DNA of 64,000 nt from Betaproteobacteria bacterium (GCA_016219425.1 JACRNB010000005.1:62001-126000); one strand, 5' to 3'; counted from the stretch's first letter, positions 15,401-31,061 are shown. Translations and numbers: made by a program. Notes: generated by a model not told the origin, from the sequence alone.

Positions 15401-16732
15401 TCATCCCGCCGCCCTTTCGCGCAACACGCCCTTGGCGATGCGGAACTGCTGCACCAGGGGGATGTGGGAGGGGCAGACGTAGGAGCAGCAGCCGCATTCG
15501 AAGCATTCGCCCAGGGCGTACTGCTCGCCCATGGTTTCGTATTCGCGCCGGCCCGCCAGCATGCCCAGCATGGAGGGGTTGAGGCCCTTGGGGCAGACGT
15601 TCACGCACTCGCCGCACTTGATGCAGGGGTAGATGCGATGGTTGCGGGCCAATTCCTGCTCCGGCATCACCAGCACGCCGGAGGCGCCCTTGACGATGGG
15701 TACGTCGAGCGAGGCGACCGCTTCGCCCATCATCGGGCCGCCCAGGATGATCTGGCGCTCGCTGGTGGCGCTGCGCGCGCCGGCGTATTCCAGCAGGTAG
15801 CGCATGGGGGTGCCGATGGGCACGAGGTAGTTGCCGGGGCGTTCCACATCCGGGCCGGCCACCGTCACCACGCGCTCGATCACGCCTTCACCCGCGGGCA
15901 CCAGACGCCCGATGTAGGCCATGGTCTGGACGTTGTTCATGAGCACGCCGACCGAGGAACTGCGCTTGCCGATGGGCACTTCGCGCCCGGTGAGGGCGTA
16001 GATCAGGGTCTCGGCGGCGCCCTGGGGGTACTTGGTCTGCACCGCCTGGGCGCGGATGCTGCCGTCTTCGGGGGCGTGCCGGTTGAGCATCTCCACCGCG
16101 TCCAGCTTGTTGTCTTCGATGCCGATGAGGGCGCGCGGTGCGCCGCAGGCGCGCAGGGCGAGCTGGATGCCGCGAATCACGTCCTGGGGGTATTCCAGCA
16201 TTACGCGGTGGTCGCAGGTGAGGTAGGGCTCGCACTCCGCGCCGTTGATGATGAGGGTGTCGATCACCGCGCCCTTGGGCGGGGTGAGCTTGACGTGGGC
16301 GGGGAAGGCCGCGCCGCCCATGCCGGCGATGCCGGCGTCCTGGATCGCCTTGGCGATCTCCTGAGGCGTGAGACGGTCCACATCGGGCGGCAGCCCCCAG
16401 CGCACCTCCTGGGTGGAGGCCTCGTACACCCGCAGGACGATGGATTCCACCCAGGGGCCGCGGGCGCTGGGTTTGAGTTCGATGGACTCGACCACCCCGT
16501 CCGCCGGGGCGTGCAGGGGCAGCGACATGAGCCCGTCGGCTCGGGCGATGGGTTGCCCGCGAACGACCTCCTCGCCGGCCCGAACCAGGGGCACTGCCGG
16601 CTTACCAATGTGCTGCGCAAGGGGGAGGATCATGCGCGGCGCAAACGGCATCCGACGAATCGGCATGCCGGCAGTGCTCTTGTGGCCCTCGGGGTGAATG
16701 CCGCGGGCGAAGGTGTGTTTGCGCCAGAACAT
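15401..16732 (-). CDS. rnfC: Rnf electron transport complex subunit C
   Basis: This 443-residue peripheral subunit oxidises or reduces NAD(H). The NADH/FMN-binding core has AGIAGMGGAAFPAHVKL and INGAECEPYLTCDHRVM. Two [4Fe-4S] motifs are present near the C-terminus: CIKCGECVNVCPKG and CFECGCCSYVCPSHIP. The length is that of the compact RnfC without the long alanine-rich tail found in some gammaproteobacteria. A REP-like repeat separates it from the upstream oxidoreductase gene. Confidence 0.95.
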   Translation of the reverse strand: MFWRKHTFARGIHPEGHKSTAGMPIRRMPFAPRMILPLAQHIGKPAVPLVRAGEEVVRGQPIARADGLMSLPLHAPADGVVESIELKPSARGPWVESIVLRVYEASTQEVRWGLPPDVDRLTPQEIAKAIQDAGIAGMGGAAFPAHVKLTPPKGAVIDTLIINGAECEPYLTCDHRVMLEYPQDVIRGIQLALRACGAPRALIGIEDNKLDAVEMLNRHAPEDGSIRAQAVQTKYPQGAAETLIYALTGREVPIGKRSSSVGVLMNNVQTMAYIGRLVPAGEGVIERVVTVAGPDVERPGNYLVPIGTPMRYLLEYAGARSATSERQIILGGPMMGEAVASLDVPIVKGASGVLVMPEQELARNHRIYPCIKCGECVNVCPKGLNPSMLGMLAGRREYETMGEQYALGECFECGCCSYVCPSHIPLVQQFRIAKGVLRERAAG

Positions 16733-16756
16733 AAGGTTTGGGGCCTGGGTCAGAGT

Positions 16757-16835
16757 CGTAGCCTGGATGGAGCCGCAGGCGGAATCCGGGAAGCCATCCC
16801 GCCCCGGATTCCGCTGCGCTCCATCCAGGCTACGG
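16757..16835. repeat. REP/BIME-like inverted repeat (copy 2)
   Basis: CGTAGCCTGGATGGAGCCGC with GGCGGAATCCGGG is mirrored by CCCCGGATTCCGCTGCGCTC and CATCCAGGCTACGG. This is the same family as 13449-13541. It fills most of the gap between the oxidoreductase gene and rnfC. Confidence 0.8.
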
Positions 16836-16844
16836 AGTCCTTCA

Positions 16845-21800
<4,956 letters not shown>

Positions 21801-21813
21801 GGGTGTTTCCTCT

Positions 21814-22698
21814 TCAGACTACGTGCGCGCTCACGGGCAGCGCCTGCGTACGGATGATCTTCTTGGCCTCGCGCCCTTTCTCGATCCGGCCCTCGTTCAG
21901 CCAGACGATGGCCCCGGTGGGGCAGCGCTCGATTGCAGTGTGGGACGCCAAGGTGTTGTTGGCGTAGTCGATCACGGCCAGGTTGTTGTCCAGGCGGATC
22001 AGTCCGGGGGCGGCGTCCACGGTGCACTTGCCGCAGGCGGTACAGGCCACCTCGCATTGCGCTTCCGCGGTATCGCCGTCCGCACGGTTCTTGCAGGCCA
22101 CCCAGAGCTTGTGACTCACGGACTGCAAGGAAAACAGGTCTTTCGGGCACACGTCCACGCAGTCGCCGCAGGCGGTGCACAGGCTGTCGATGACCACGGG
22201 CAGGCCGTTGTCATCCATATAGATGGCGTCGAATTCGCACACGGATTCGCAGTCGCCCAGGCCCAGACAGCCCCAGGCGCAGGCCTTGCCGCCCCCCGAT
22301 ACCAGCGCCGCCGCGCGGCAGGTTCCCAGGCCCTGGTAGCTGGCGCGCTGCCAGGCGACGTGACGCCCCCCGGCGCAGGCCAGGCGGGCGATCTGCTTGT
22401 CCGCCTCGCCCATGGAGACGCCCAGGAATTTGGCGATGTAGGCGTTCTGCTCGGGGCTGTTGACGGTGCACTTGGCAGGGACGATGCCGCCCGCCACCAC
22501 CAGTTCGGCGAAGTTGCGGCAGCCGGCAGTGCCGCAAGCGCCGCAGTTGGAATGGGGCAGCAGCTCTTCGACCTCGTTGATGCGCGGGTCTTCGTAGACG
22601 TAGAGCCGCTTGTTGGCGACCACCAGCAGAAGCGCCAATACCCCGCCCAGGGCCGCCATGAAGGCGCCAGCCAGGGCGATGTTGGTCAATGCTTCCAT
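21814..22698 (-). CDS. rnfB: Rnf electron transport complex subunit B (ferredoxin subunit)
   Basis: This 294-residue subunit has an N-terminal membrane helix (LAGAFMAALGGVLALLLVV). Next comes the Fe-S domain HSNCGACGTAGCRNFAELVV and several ferredoxin motifs, including CLGLGDCESVCEFDAI, CTACGDCVDVCPKDLF and CTACGKCTVDAAPGLI. RnfB takes electrons from ferredoxin and passes them into the complex. It is longer than E. coli RsxB (192 residues), with an extra C-terminal cluster region. The ATG at 22698 gives MEALTNIALAG; the upstream extension lies in the regulatory region shared with lysR. It is the first gene of the operon. Confidence 0.93.
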   Translation of the reverse strand: MEALTNIALAGAFMAALGGVLALLLVVANKRLYVYEDPRINEVEELLPHSNCGACGTAGCRNFAELVVAGGIVPAKCTVNSPEQNAYIAKFLGVSMGEADKQIARLACAGGRHVAWQRASYQGLGTCRAAALVSGGGKACAWGCLGLGDCESVCEFDAIYMDDNGLPVVIDSLCTACGDCVDVCPKDLFSLQSVSHKLWVACKNRADGDTAEAQCEVACTACGKCTVDAAPGLIRLDNNLAVIDYANNTLASHTAIERCPTGAIVWLNEGRIEKGREAKKIIRTQALPVSAHVV

Positions 22699-22712
22699 CT
22701 GGGCACCGTATG

Positions 22713-22731
22713 GTTGAGTGAAACTGTCAAC
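22713..22731. promoter_or_regulatory. Dyad GTTGA-N9-TCAAC between rnfB and lysR
   Basis: A 5-bp dyad separated by nine bases has the size and T-N-A form of LysR-type binding sites. It lies in the roughly 175-base divergent region, 15 bases before the rnfB start. TTGACA on the minus strand overlaps it. A role as the operator for the adjacent LysR regulator is inference. Confidence 0.4.
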
Positions 22732-22874
22732 ACCGTCGGAACAAAATTGTTGCAGTGCACAGTTTATGGAGTTGCACCCCCGTGACGGGGCAATTATTTC
22801 AATCGTAGGTATTGGCTGAACCAATGATGCATCGCACAATCCTGCCTGAACCCGCAACGGACGCTCACTCCGAC

Positions 22875-23828
22875 ATGGCTACCGACTCTCCTCTTTACTA
22901 CAAGAACAACCGCCTCAAGCAGTTACGCGCCTTCTACCAGGTGGTGCGGTGCGGCAGCATCTCCAAGGCGGCGGAGAAGCTGTTCCTGTCGCAGCCCTCG
23001 GTGTCCTTGCAGATCCAGGCGCTGGAGCGGGAACTGGACATCGTCCTGTTCGAGCGGCGCGGGCCGCACCTCAAGCTTACCCCCGAGGGCGAGGTGATGT
23101 ACCAGCTCGCCGAACCGCTGGTGGACGGCATCGACTCGTTGCAGGAGACCTTCGCCGCGCACTTCGGCAAGCTCGATTCGGGCGATCTCAACATCGGCGC
23201 GGGCGAGTCCACCATCCTCTACATCCTGCCCGAGCCCATGCGCCGCTTCGTCACCCTGTACCCCAGGGTGCGCATGAAGCTGCATAACGTCACCGGGCGC
23301 GATGGTCTGAAGATGTTGCGCGCGGACGAGATCGACTTCGCCGTGGGTTCGATGCTGGAGGTGCCGGAGGACATCGAGTACGAGCCGGTGGTGAACTACG
23401 ACCCCATGCTCATCACGCCGTTGGATCACCCCCTGGCGCGCAAGTTCGCCGCGGGCGGCGAGGTGACGCTGGAAGATGTCAGCGGCTACGGCCTGATCCT
23501 GCCGCCGTCGCACCTATCCACCTGGCGCATCGTCAAATATGTATTCCAGCAGCACAACCTGACCTTCAAGGTGACGATGGAAGCGGGGGGATGGGAAGTG
23601 ATCAAGAAGTACGTCGGCCTGGGGATGGGCATTTCCATCGTCACCGACATCTGCCTGGAAGGCAGCGAGCCGCTGGCCCGCATCCCCCTGACAAAGTATT
23701 TCCCGCAGCGCAGCTACGGGCTGGTATCGCGTCGCGGACGCTTCTTGTCGCCGCAGGCGCGGCGCTTTATCGAGATACTGGCGGAGGAGTACCGCAGTTC
23801 CGTCGCCGGATTGCCCGGCGTGGAGTGA
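22875..23828 (+). CDS. LysR-family transcriptional regulator, divergent from the rnf-por operon
   Basis: This is a regulator of about 317 residues. The winged helix-turn-helix reads RLKQLRAFYQVVRCGSISKA, followed by AEKLFLSQPSVSLQIQALER. A periplasmic-binding-type effector domain follows from about residue 95 (LNIGAGESTILYILPEPM), with the C-terminal GGWEVIKKYVGLGMGISIVT. LysR regulators commonly control the operon divergent to them, so rnfB-por-rnf is the expected target. The start is uncertain: the ATG at 22875 gives a normal N-terminus, while an ATG at 22824 and a TTG at 22812 are in frame. The effector is unknown. Confidence 0.88.
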   Translation: MATDSPLYYKNNRLKQLRAFYQVVRCGSISKAAEKLFLSQPSVSLQIQALERELDIVLFERRGPHLKLTPEGEVMYQLAEPLVDGIDSLQETFAAHFGKLDSGDLNIGAGESTILYILPEPMRRFVTLYPRVRMKLHNVTGRDGLKMLRADEIDFAVGSMLEVPEDIEYEPVVNYDPMLITPLDHPLARKFAAGGEVTLEDVSGYGLILPPSHLSTWRIVKYVFQQHNLTFKVTMEAGGWEVIKKYVGLGMGISIVTDICLEGSEPLARIPLTKYFPQRSYGLVSRRGRFLSPQARRFIEILAEEYRSSVAGLPGVE

Positions 23829-23933
23829 TCAGAGCACGGAGCCCACGATGACCGAGAAGAGGCTGAGCCAGGCCCAGGCAAGCAGGGAAACGACGATGGT
23901 CAGAGGCAGATTGGCTTTGCTGAAGAGTTCCAT
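23829..23933 (-). CDS. 34-residue single-helix membrane protein
   Basis: This short ORF falls below the ORF-track limit. The minus-strand translation is MELFSKANLPLTIVVSLLAW followed by AWLSLFSVIVGSVL. An AAGGA ribosome site lies seven bases before the ATG at 23931-23933. Nearly all of it is one hydrophobic helix with a short polar N-terminus. It is convergent with the LysR gene and divergent from ppnP. Small membrane proteins of this type often tune larger complexes. The partner is unknown and I do not recognise the family. Confidence 0.6.
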   Translation of the reverse strand: MELFSKANLPLTIVVSLLAWAWLSLFSVIVGSVL

Positions 23934-24016
23934 GACAGCTTCCTTTTGAAAATTTCGGCGAGATTCTAATGCGTCCGGCTAAACTGCCGCGCCATTTTTT
24001 CCACGGGAATCCCGCC

Positions 24017-24334
24017 ATGTCCAGCTTCGATCAAGTCAGAGTCAACAAGAAGGCCAACGTCTATTTCGATGGCCGTTGCGTCTCCCACACCATCACGTTC
24101 GAGGATGGCGTGAAGAAGTCCGTGGGGGTGATCCTGCCTGCCACCCTGACCTTCAACACCGGCGCGCCGGAGATCATGGAGACCGTGGCGGGCCGCTGCC
24201 AGGTGCGTCAGGCCGGCGAGACGGAGTGGAAGAGCTACGGCGAGGGCGAGTCCTTCGCGGCGCCCGCCAATTCCAGCTTCGAGATCCGGGTGGCGGAAGG
24301 CGAGGCCTATCACTACGTCTGCCATTTCGGCTGA
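24017..24334 (+). CDS. ppnP: Pyrimidine/purine nucleoside phosphorylase
   Basis: This 105-residue small cupin of the former DUF1255 family (E. coli YaiE/PpnP) cleaves several nucleosides with phosphate. It shows VNKKANVYFDGRCVSHTITF, KKSVGVILPATLTFNTGAPE and the end SSFEIRVAEGEAYHYVCHFG, which cover the whole family length. The ATG at 24017 is preferred because upstream in-frame residues overlap the promoter of the small membrane protein gene. Confidence 0.92.
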   Translation: MSSFDQVRVNKKANVYFDGRCVSHTITFEDGVKKSVGVILPATLTFNTGAPEIMETVAGRCQVRQAGETEWKSYGEGESFAAPANSSFEIRVAEGEAYHYVCHFG

Positions 24335-24346
24335 CGCGGCGAACGT

Positions 24347-25771
24347 TCAGCGCCGTTCCAGCGCCTCCCGGTACAGCGCCGCATAGCCTTTGGCGCTGTG
24401 CTCCCAACTGAAGTCCTCCGCCATGCCGGCGCGCATCATGGCCTTCCAGGCGGTTGCATCGGCGTAGCGGGTCAGGGCGCGTTCCACCGCCAGCCACAGG
24501 CTGTGTGCGGTGGGTTCAGCGAACACGAATCCGGTCACTCCCTCCCGCACGGTGTCGCGCAGGCCGCCGGTGGCGTGGACGATGGGGACCGCGCCATAAC
24601 GCAGGCTGTACATCTGGTTCAGGCCGCAGGGCTCGAAGCGCGAGGGCATCAGGAACAGGTCGGATCCCGCCTCGATGCGGTGGGACAGGGCCTCGTCATA
24701 GCCGATGAAACAGGCCGCCTGGCCCGGATAGCGTAGCGCCATGTCGCGCACGGCATGCTCGATGGCCTTGTCGCCAGTGCCCAGCATCACCAGTTGCGCG
24801 CCGCGGGCGATGAGGCCATCGGCCACCGACAGCACCAGATCCAGCCCCTTCTGATGGGTCATGCGGGCGATCAGCCCGAACAAGGGCGCGTCGGCCTTTT
24901 CCGTCAGCCCCATCTCTTTTTGCAGGGCGCGCTTGCATTTCTTTTTGCCGGACGGCGCCCGCTGGGAATATTCCGCGTTCAGAAACAGGTCGGAAGAAGG
25001 GTTCCACTCGGCGGCGTCGATGCCGTTGAGGATGCCCGTGAGCCGGTCCTTGCGCGTCGCCAGCAGCCCCTGCATGCCCATGCCCAGGGGTTCGTGCTGG
25101 ATCTCCTGGGCGTAGCTTGGGGACACGGTGGTGAGCCGGTCGGCATAGAACAGACCGGCCTTGAGGAAGGAGAGGTTGCCGTAGTACTCCACCCCTTCCA
25201 CATCGAAGCACCATGCCGGCAGGTCCAGGTCATGCAGCATGTCGGGCGGGAAGATGCCCTGGTAGGCCAGGTTGTGCACGGTCATCAGGCTGGGAACGGC
25301 GGCGCCCATGAAGTTCAGATAGGCCGGGGCCAGGCCAGACTGCCAGTCGTTGCAGTGCAGCACCTCGGGACGCCATTCCAGCGGCGATGCCGGGCTGGCC
25401 AGGATGGCCGCCGCCTTGGACAGCAGGGCGAAACGCCAGGCGTTGTCGGGGTGGTCCTGGCCGTGGAGATCCTGATAGGGGCCGCCGGGTCGCTGGTATG
25501 CGGCGGGCGCATCCAGGACATAGAGCGGCGTCCCGCTTTTCGGGCTGGTTCCTTGCAGCAATTGCGCGGTGAAGCCGCGCGGCAGGCCCGTGAGTTCGGC
25601 CACCGGGGTCAGGTCGGTCACGGCGGCAAGGACTTGCGGGTAGCCGGGCAACAGCATCCGGCAGTCGATGCCGATCTCGCGCAATGCACCGGGCAGCGCG
25701 CCGGACACATCGGCCAGGCCGCCGGTCTTGATGAGCGGTACGGCCTCGGAAGTTACAAAAAGCGCACGCAT
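24347..25771 (-). CDS. glgA: Glycogen synthase (ADP-glucose)
   Basis: This 474-residue GT5 glycosyltransferase builds alpha-1,4-glucan from ADP-glucose. The N-terminal substrate loop is VPLIKTGGLADVSGALP. The middle carries LTVHNLAYQGIFPPDML, and the C-terminal acceptor and nucleotide region reads LMPSRFEPCGLNQMYSLRYG. The length is standard. It stands alone here without glgB, glgC or glgP, and is convergent with ppnP. Confidence 0.96.
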   Translation of the reverse strand: MRALFVTSEAVPLIKTGGLADVSGALPGALREIGIDCRMLLPGYPQVLAAVTDLTPVAELTGLPRGFTAQLLQGTSPKSGTPLYVLDAPAAYQRPGGPYQDLHGQDHPDNAWRFALLSKAAAILASPASPLEWRPEVLHCNDWQSGLAPAYLNFMGAAVPSLMTVHNLAYQGIFPPDMLHDLDLPAWCFDVEGVEYYGNLSFLKAGLFYADRLTTVSPSYAQEIQHEPLGMGMQGLLATRKDRLTGILNGIDAAEWNPSSDLFLNAEYSQRAPSGKKKCKRALQKEMGLTEKADAPLFGLIARMTHQKGLDLVLSVADGLIARGAQLVMLGTGDKAIEHAVRDMALRYPGQAACFIGYDEALSHRIEAGSDLFLMPSRFEPCGLNQMYSLRYGAVPIVHATGGLRDTVREGVTGFVFAEPTAHSLWLAVERALTRYADATAWKAMMRAGMAEDFSWEHSAKGYAALYREALERR

Positions 25772-25851
25772 GAAAAGAGTTCCTCTGTCAGGCCCGCACC
25801 GCAGGGGCGGTGCAGGTCGGGATGGCGGGGCGGAGGCATATTAGAACTGGC

Positions 25852-25878
25852 TAAAGTCTCCCTGATTATTGCCGATAT
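25852..25878 (+). promoter_or_regulatory. Sigma-28 (FliA) promoter of the first chemoreceptor gene
   Basis: TAAAGTCT, 11 bases, then GCCGATAT matches the FliA consensus TAAAGTTT-N11-GCCGATAA in 13 of 16 positions with exact spacing. It lies 32 bases before the chemoreceptor ATG. The same type of site precedes the second chemoreceptor gene. Confidence 0.85.
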
Positions 25879-25910
25879 GCCTGTCACGAAACCTACCTGG
25901 AGTGCGTTCC

Positions 25911-27137
25911 ATGGACGTGAAGCTGTCGTTAAAACTCTGGCTTTCCACTGTGGCCTCGATGGCAGCTTTGTTGGTGTGCGTGCTGGTGGGCTGGGCTGCG
26001 GTGGATATCGCGCAGGAGGCCATGGCCGCGGCTCCGGGGAAATCCGCGCTGAATGCCAGCCGGCTGGAGACCTTGAACATGATTTTGTGGGGGGTGGCTT
26101 TTATGGCGCTGGTGGCCTGGCCCGCCGTTGCCGCCGTGGTGGTGCGCTCTTTTGTCGGGCCCTTGAACGAGGCGGTGGCGGCCTCCAGGGCCATTGCCGC
26201 GTTCGATCTTTCCTACCCCATCCCCCAGGGCGGGCGCGACGAGGTGGGTGAACTGCTTATCCAGTTCGCCATCATGCGCGACAGTCTCAAAAGCGCTGCG
26301 GCCAGCATCCAGCAGGACACCCGACGTCTGGATCAGGTTTCCAACACCCTGGCCGGCGCCAGCCGGAACGCCGCCCAGGCCAGCGAACAGCAATCCGAAG
26401 CGACGGCGGGCATGGCCGCTTCCGTGGAACAGCTCTCGGTTTCCATTGACCAGGTGAAGGAGCACGCCGACGACGCCGACCGGGTGGCCCGCGCCTCGGG
26501 AGAGGCGTCCAGGGAAGGGGGCGAGGTCATTCACCACGCGGCGGACGAGATTGGCCGCATCGCGGAGGCGGTCAACGGTTCCGCCAGCGTGATTCGTGAG
26601 CTGGAGGGCTATTCCAACGAGATCAGCGCCATCGTCAACGTGATCAAGGAGATCGCGGACCAGACCAACCTGCTGGCGCTGAATGCGGCGATCGAGGCCG
26701 CCCGAGCCGGGGAGGCGGGACGTGGGTTCGCGGTGGTGGCGGACGAGGTGCGCAAGCTGGCGGAACGCACCGCCAACTCCACCCAGCAGATCACCGGCAT
26801 GATCGAGAAGGTGCAACAGGGAGCGCGCCGCGCGGTGACCGAGATGGAATCCGGTGTGCGACGGGTGGCGGACGGGGTAAAGCTTGCCCACCAGGCCGGC
26901 GATTCCATTTCCGCCATACAGAGCGCCTCGGCGCGGGTGCTGCATGCGGTAGCCGACATCAATCAGGCGCTACAGGAACAGAGCGCCGCCGCGCGTCAGA
27001 TCGCCCAGAACGTGGAACGTGTGGCGCGCATGACGGAGCAGGGTGCGAATTCCAGCCAGCAGGCTGAAACGGTGGCGGGAGAGGTGGATCGCCTCTCCGC
27101 TGAACTGAAGGCCTTGGGCGAACGCTTCAAGGTTTGA
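25911..27137 (+). CDS. Methyl-accepting chemotaxis protein with short periplasmic part
   Basis: This 408-residue chemoreceptor has two transmembrane helices ([20 protein letters not shown] and [20 protein letters not shown]) separated by only about 40 residues, so it has almost no ligand domain. A HAMP segment follows ([15 protein letters not shown]). The signalling domain contains the CheA/CheW hairpin tip [20 protein letters not shown] and [22 protein letters not shown] precedes the ATG at 25911; the ORF-track start lies inside the FliA promoter and is rejected. It may sense the membrane or energy state. No CheBR-docking pentapeptide is seen. Confidence 0.92.
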   Translation: MDVKLSLKLWLSTVASMAALLVCVLVGWAAVDIAQEAMAAAPGKSALNASRLETLNMILWGVAFMALVAWPAVAAVVVRSFVGPLNEAVAASRAIAAFDLSYPIPQGGRDEVGELLIQFAIMRDSLKSAAASIQQDTRRLDQVSNTLAGASRNAAQASEQQSEATAGMAASVEQLSVSIDQVKEHADDADRVARASGEASREGGEVIHHAADEIGRIAEAVNGSASVIRELEGYSNEISAIVNVIKEIADQTNLLALNAAIEAARAGEAGRGFAVVADEVRKLAERTANSTQQITGMIEKVQQGARRAVTEMESGVRRVADGVKLAHQAGDSISAIQSASARVLHAVADINQALQEQSAAARQIAQNVERVARMTEQGANSSQQAETVAGEVDRLSAELKALGERFKV

Positions 27138-27570
27138 GGTAGACGAACCCTTCCCTGGCCTGGAGCTTGCCCACCTCGGCCACGCCCGAGGGCACCACCT
27201 GGGCCTCCATGATGACTGCGTCGTCATCCAGCTTGCGGCCCTTCAGGGTGTTGCGGCAGACGCGGAATTCCACGCCCTTTTCCTTCAGGCCGGCCACCTG
27301 GGCCTGGTAGGAGCCTTTGTCATCCTTGGCGTCGTTGAGCAGGAAGTCGATGCCCTTGCCATGGGTCACCACTACGATCTTGGCCTCGGGACTGGCGCCG
27401 AGGTGGTTCTCGATGTTGCGCATGGCCATGCGGGCGATGCTGGTGTCGGTGACGTGATAGAGCACCTTTTCCTGCACGGCCTGCTCGACGGCGGGCTGGG
27501 TTTTGGCGGCGAAGACGGGGGAAGCGGCGAGCAGGGCCGCGAGGAGCAGACTCGATACAGCGTATTTCAT
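27127..27570 (-). CDS. Exported DsrE-like protein
   Basis: This 147-residue protein has a cleavable signal peptide ([20 protein letters not shown], then AA). The mature part has the DsrE/F-like fold pattern [36 protein letters not shown] and a single cysteine in [13 protein letters not shown]. Exported relatives are often found near sulfur metabolism genes, but the function is not established. The ATG at 27570 is set by the signal peptide. Its 3' end overlaps the convergent chemoreceptor gene by 11 bases, and argG lies 106 bases upstream on the same strand. Confidence 0.82.
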   Translation of the reverse strand: MKYAVSSLLLAALLAASPVFAAKTQPAVEQAVQEKVLYHVTDTSIARMAMRNIENHLGASPEAKIVVVTHGKGIDFLLNDAKDDKGSYQAQVAGLKEKGVEFRVCRNTLKGRKLDDDAVIMEAQVVPSGVAEVGKLQAREGFVYLKP

Positions 27571-27676
27571 GGCGGATTCCTCTCTCAAAACAAGCTCAGG
27601 GTTGAGAGGAGGAGTGTGACGCCTGACCATGCGCCCCCGGCTGGTACATCCCGGCCAGGGGCGAGACTCAATCGGA

Positions 27677-28909
27677 CTACTTCCCGCGCGCCGCCTCGCG
27701 TTTCGCCGCAATGCGCATGCGCAGGGCGTTCAACTTGATGAAGCCGCCCGCGTCCTTCTGGTCGTAGGCGCCGGCGTCGTCTTCGAAGGTGGCGATGGTG
27801 GAATCGAACAGGGAGTCCGATTTGGAATCGCGCCCGACGACGATGACGTTGCCCTTGTAGAGCTTGAGCCGCACCACGCCGTTGACGTTGGCCTGGGTGT
27901 GGTCGATCAGCACTTGCAGTGCGCGCCGCTCCGGGCTCCACCAGTAGCCGTTGTAGATCAGGCTGGCGTAGCGCGGCATGAGGTCGTCCTTGAGGTGGGC
28001 GACCTCGCGGTCCAGGGTGATGGATTCGATGGCGCGATGGCCCTTGAGCAGGATCGTGCCGCCGGGGGTTTCGTAGCAGCCGCGCGACTTCATGCCGACG
28101 TAGCGGTTTTCCACCAGATCCAGTCTGCCGATGCCGTGTTTGCCGCCCAGTTCGTTGAGCTTCGCCAGCACCTCATGCGCCTTCATGGCCACGCCGTTGA
28201 TGGCGGTCACGTCACCCTGCACATAGTCCAGGGTGAGGTATTCGGCCTGATCCGGCGCCTGTTCCGGCGACACGGTCCAGCGCCACATGTCTTCTTCCGC
28301 CTCGGCGTTGGGGTCTTCCAGGTGGCGGCCTTCGTAGCTGATATGCAGCAGGTTGGCGTCCATGGAATAGGGCGAACCGCCCTGGCGGTGCTTCATGTCG
28401 ATGGGGATGGCGTGGGTCTCGGCGTAGGCGAGCAGCTTCTCGCGCGAGAGCAGATCCCACTCGCGCCAGGGGGCGATGACCTTGACGTCCGGTTTGAGCG
28501 CGTAGGCGCCCAGCTCGAAACGCACTTGATCGTTGCCCTTGCCGGTGGCCCCGTGACAGATGGCGTCGGCGCCGGTGGCGTTGACGATCTCGATCAGGCG
28601 CTTGGCGATGAGCGGGCGGGCGATGGAGGTGCCCAGCAGGTACTCGCCCTCATACACCGTGTTGGCGCGGAACATGGGGAACACGAAGTCGCGCACGAAC
28701 TCTTCGCGCAGGTCGTCGATGTAGATCTGTTCAGGCCGGATGCCGAATTGCAGCGCCTTGGCGCGCGCGGGTTCCAGTTCCTCGCCCTGGCCCAGGTCGG
28801 CGGTGAAGGTCACCACCTCGCACTGGTAGGTGTCTTGCAGCCACTTGAGGATGACCGAGGTATCCAGACCGCCGGAGTAGGCGAGCACTACTTTTTTGAT
28901 GTCACTCAT
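27677..28909 (-). CDS. argG: Argininosuccinate synthase
   Basis: This 410-residue enzyme joins citrulline and aspartate with ATP in arginine synthesis. The ATP-binding PP-loop is [37 protein letters not shown] and [20 protein letters not shown] are also present. The length and N-terminus are standard. It is the third gene of argD-argF-argG on the minus strand, 51 bases after argF. Confidence 0.97.
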   Translation of the reverse strand: MSDIKKVVLAYSGGLDTSVILKWLQDTYQCEVVTFTADLGQGEELEPARAKALQFGIRPEQIYIDDLREEFVRDFVFPMFRANTVYEGEYLLGTSIARPLIAKRLIEIVNATGADAICHGATGKGNDQVRFELGAYALKPDVKVIAPWREWDLLSREKLLAYAETHAIPIDMKHRQGGSPYSMDANLLHISYEGRHLEDPNAEAEEDMWRWTVSPEQAPDQAEYLTLDYVQGDVTAINGVAMKAHEVLAKLNELGGKHGIGRLDLVENRYVGMKSRGCYETPGGTILLKGHRAIESITLDREVAHLKDDLMPRYASLIYNGYWWSPERRALQVLIDHTQANVNGVVRLKLYKGNVIVVGRDSKSDSLFDSTIATFEDDAGAYDQKDAGGFIKLNALRMRIAAKREAARGK

Positions 28910-28960
28910 GATGCGTTGTCCAATTTACGGAAATTTCATACCGGCACGAGTGGGATGGGC

Positions 28961-29881
28961 TCATGCCTCGGTCTTGCCCAACAACAAATATTCCATCAGC
29001 GCCTTCTGCACATGCAGCCGGTTTTCCGCCTCGTCCCACACTACCGATTGCGGTCCGTCGATCACCTCGGCGCTGACCTCTTCGCCCCGGTGTGCGGGCA
29101 GGCAGTGCATGAACAGGGCGTCGGGACGCGCCACGCGCATCATGTCGGCGTCCACCATCCAGTCGGCGAAATCCTTCTGGCGCTCTTCGTTCTCGGCCTC
29201 GAAGCCCATGCTGGTCCACACGTCGGTGGTCACCAGGTCGGCGTCGCGGCAGGCCTCCATGGGATCGGCGAAGGATTCGAAATGGTCGGTGCCGAACAGA
29301 TTGGCGCGCTCCGGCTCCACCTCGTAGCCGGGCGGGGTGGAGACGTGGACGTTGAAATCCAGGATCTCGGCGGCCTGCAACCAGGTGTTGCACATGTTGT
29401 TGGAGTCGCCCACCCAGGCCACGGTCTTGCCCCGGATGTCGCCGCGATGCTCGATGAAGGTGAACAGGTCCGCGAGGATCTGGCAGGGGTGGTACTCGTT
29501 GGTCAGGCCATTGATCACCGGCACGCGGGAGTGGGCGGCGAAGCGCTCGATGATCTCCTGCTCGAAGGTGCGGATCATGACGATGTCCACCATGCGCGAG
29601 ATCACCTCGGCGGCGTCTTCCACCGGCTCGCCGCGGCCCAACTGGGTGTCGCGCGTGTTGAGGTAGATCGCCGAACCGCCCAACTGGTGCATGCCCGCTT
29701 CAAAGCTCAGGCGGGTGCGGGTGGAACTCTTCTCGAAGATCATCGCCAGGGTGCGGTCCGCCAGAGGGTGATAGGGCTGGTAGCGCTTGAAGCGCTCCTT
29801 GATCACCCGGCTGCGCGCAAATACATGGGTCAGCTCGTCCACGGACAGATCGCGGAATTGCAGGAAGTGCTTCACGGCCAT
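28961..29881 (-). CDS. argF: Ornithine carbamoyltransferase
   Basis: This 306-residue enzyme makes citrulline from ornithine and carbamoyl phosphate. The carbamoyl phosphate motif is FEKSSTRTRLSFE, the ornithine-binding region is WVGDSNNMCNTWLQAA, and the catalytic cysteine motif is MHCLPAHRGEEV. The ATG at 29881 follows GAGGTG; a GTG three codons upstream is used in the ORF track. It lies ten bases after argD. Confidence 0.97.
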   Translation of the reverse strand: MAVKHFLQFRDLSVDELTHVFARSRVIKERFKRYQPYHPLADRTLAMIFEKSSTRTRLSFEAGMHQLGGSAIYLNTRDTQLGRGEPVEDAAEVISRMVDIVMIRTFEQEIIERFAAHSRVPVINGLTNEYHPCQILADLFTFIEHRGDIRGKTVAWVGDSNNMCNTWLQAAEILDFNVHVSTPPGYEVEPERANLFGTDHFESFADPMEACRDADLVTTDVWTSMGFEAENEERQKDFADWMVDADMMRVARPDALFMHCLPAHRGEEVSAEVIDGPQSVVWDEAENRLHVQKALMEYLLLGKTEA

Positions 29882-29891
29882 GATGCGCACC

Positions 29892-31061
<1,170 letters not shown>

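Noticed and set aside
25869-25910. Upstream start of the first chemoreceptor as given in the ORF track
   Set aside because: This start lies inside the FliA promoter, upstream of any possible transcript. The ATG at 25911 has its own GGAG.
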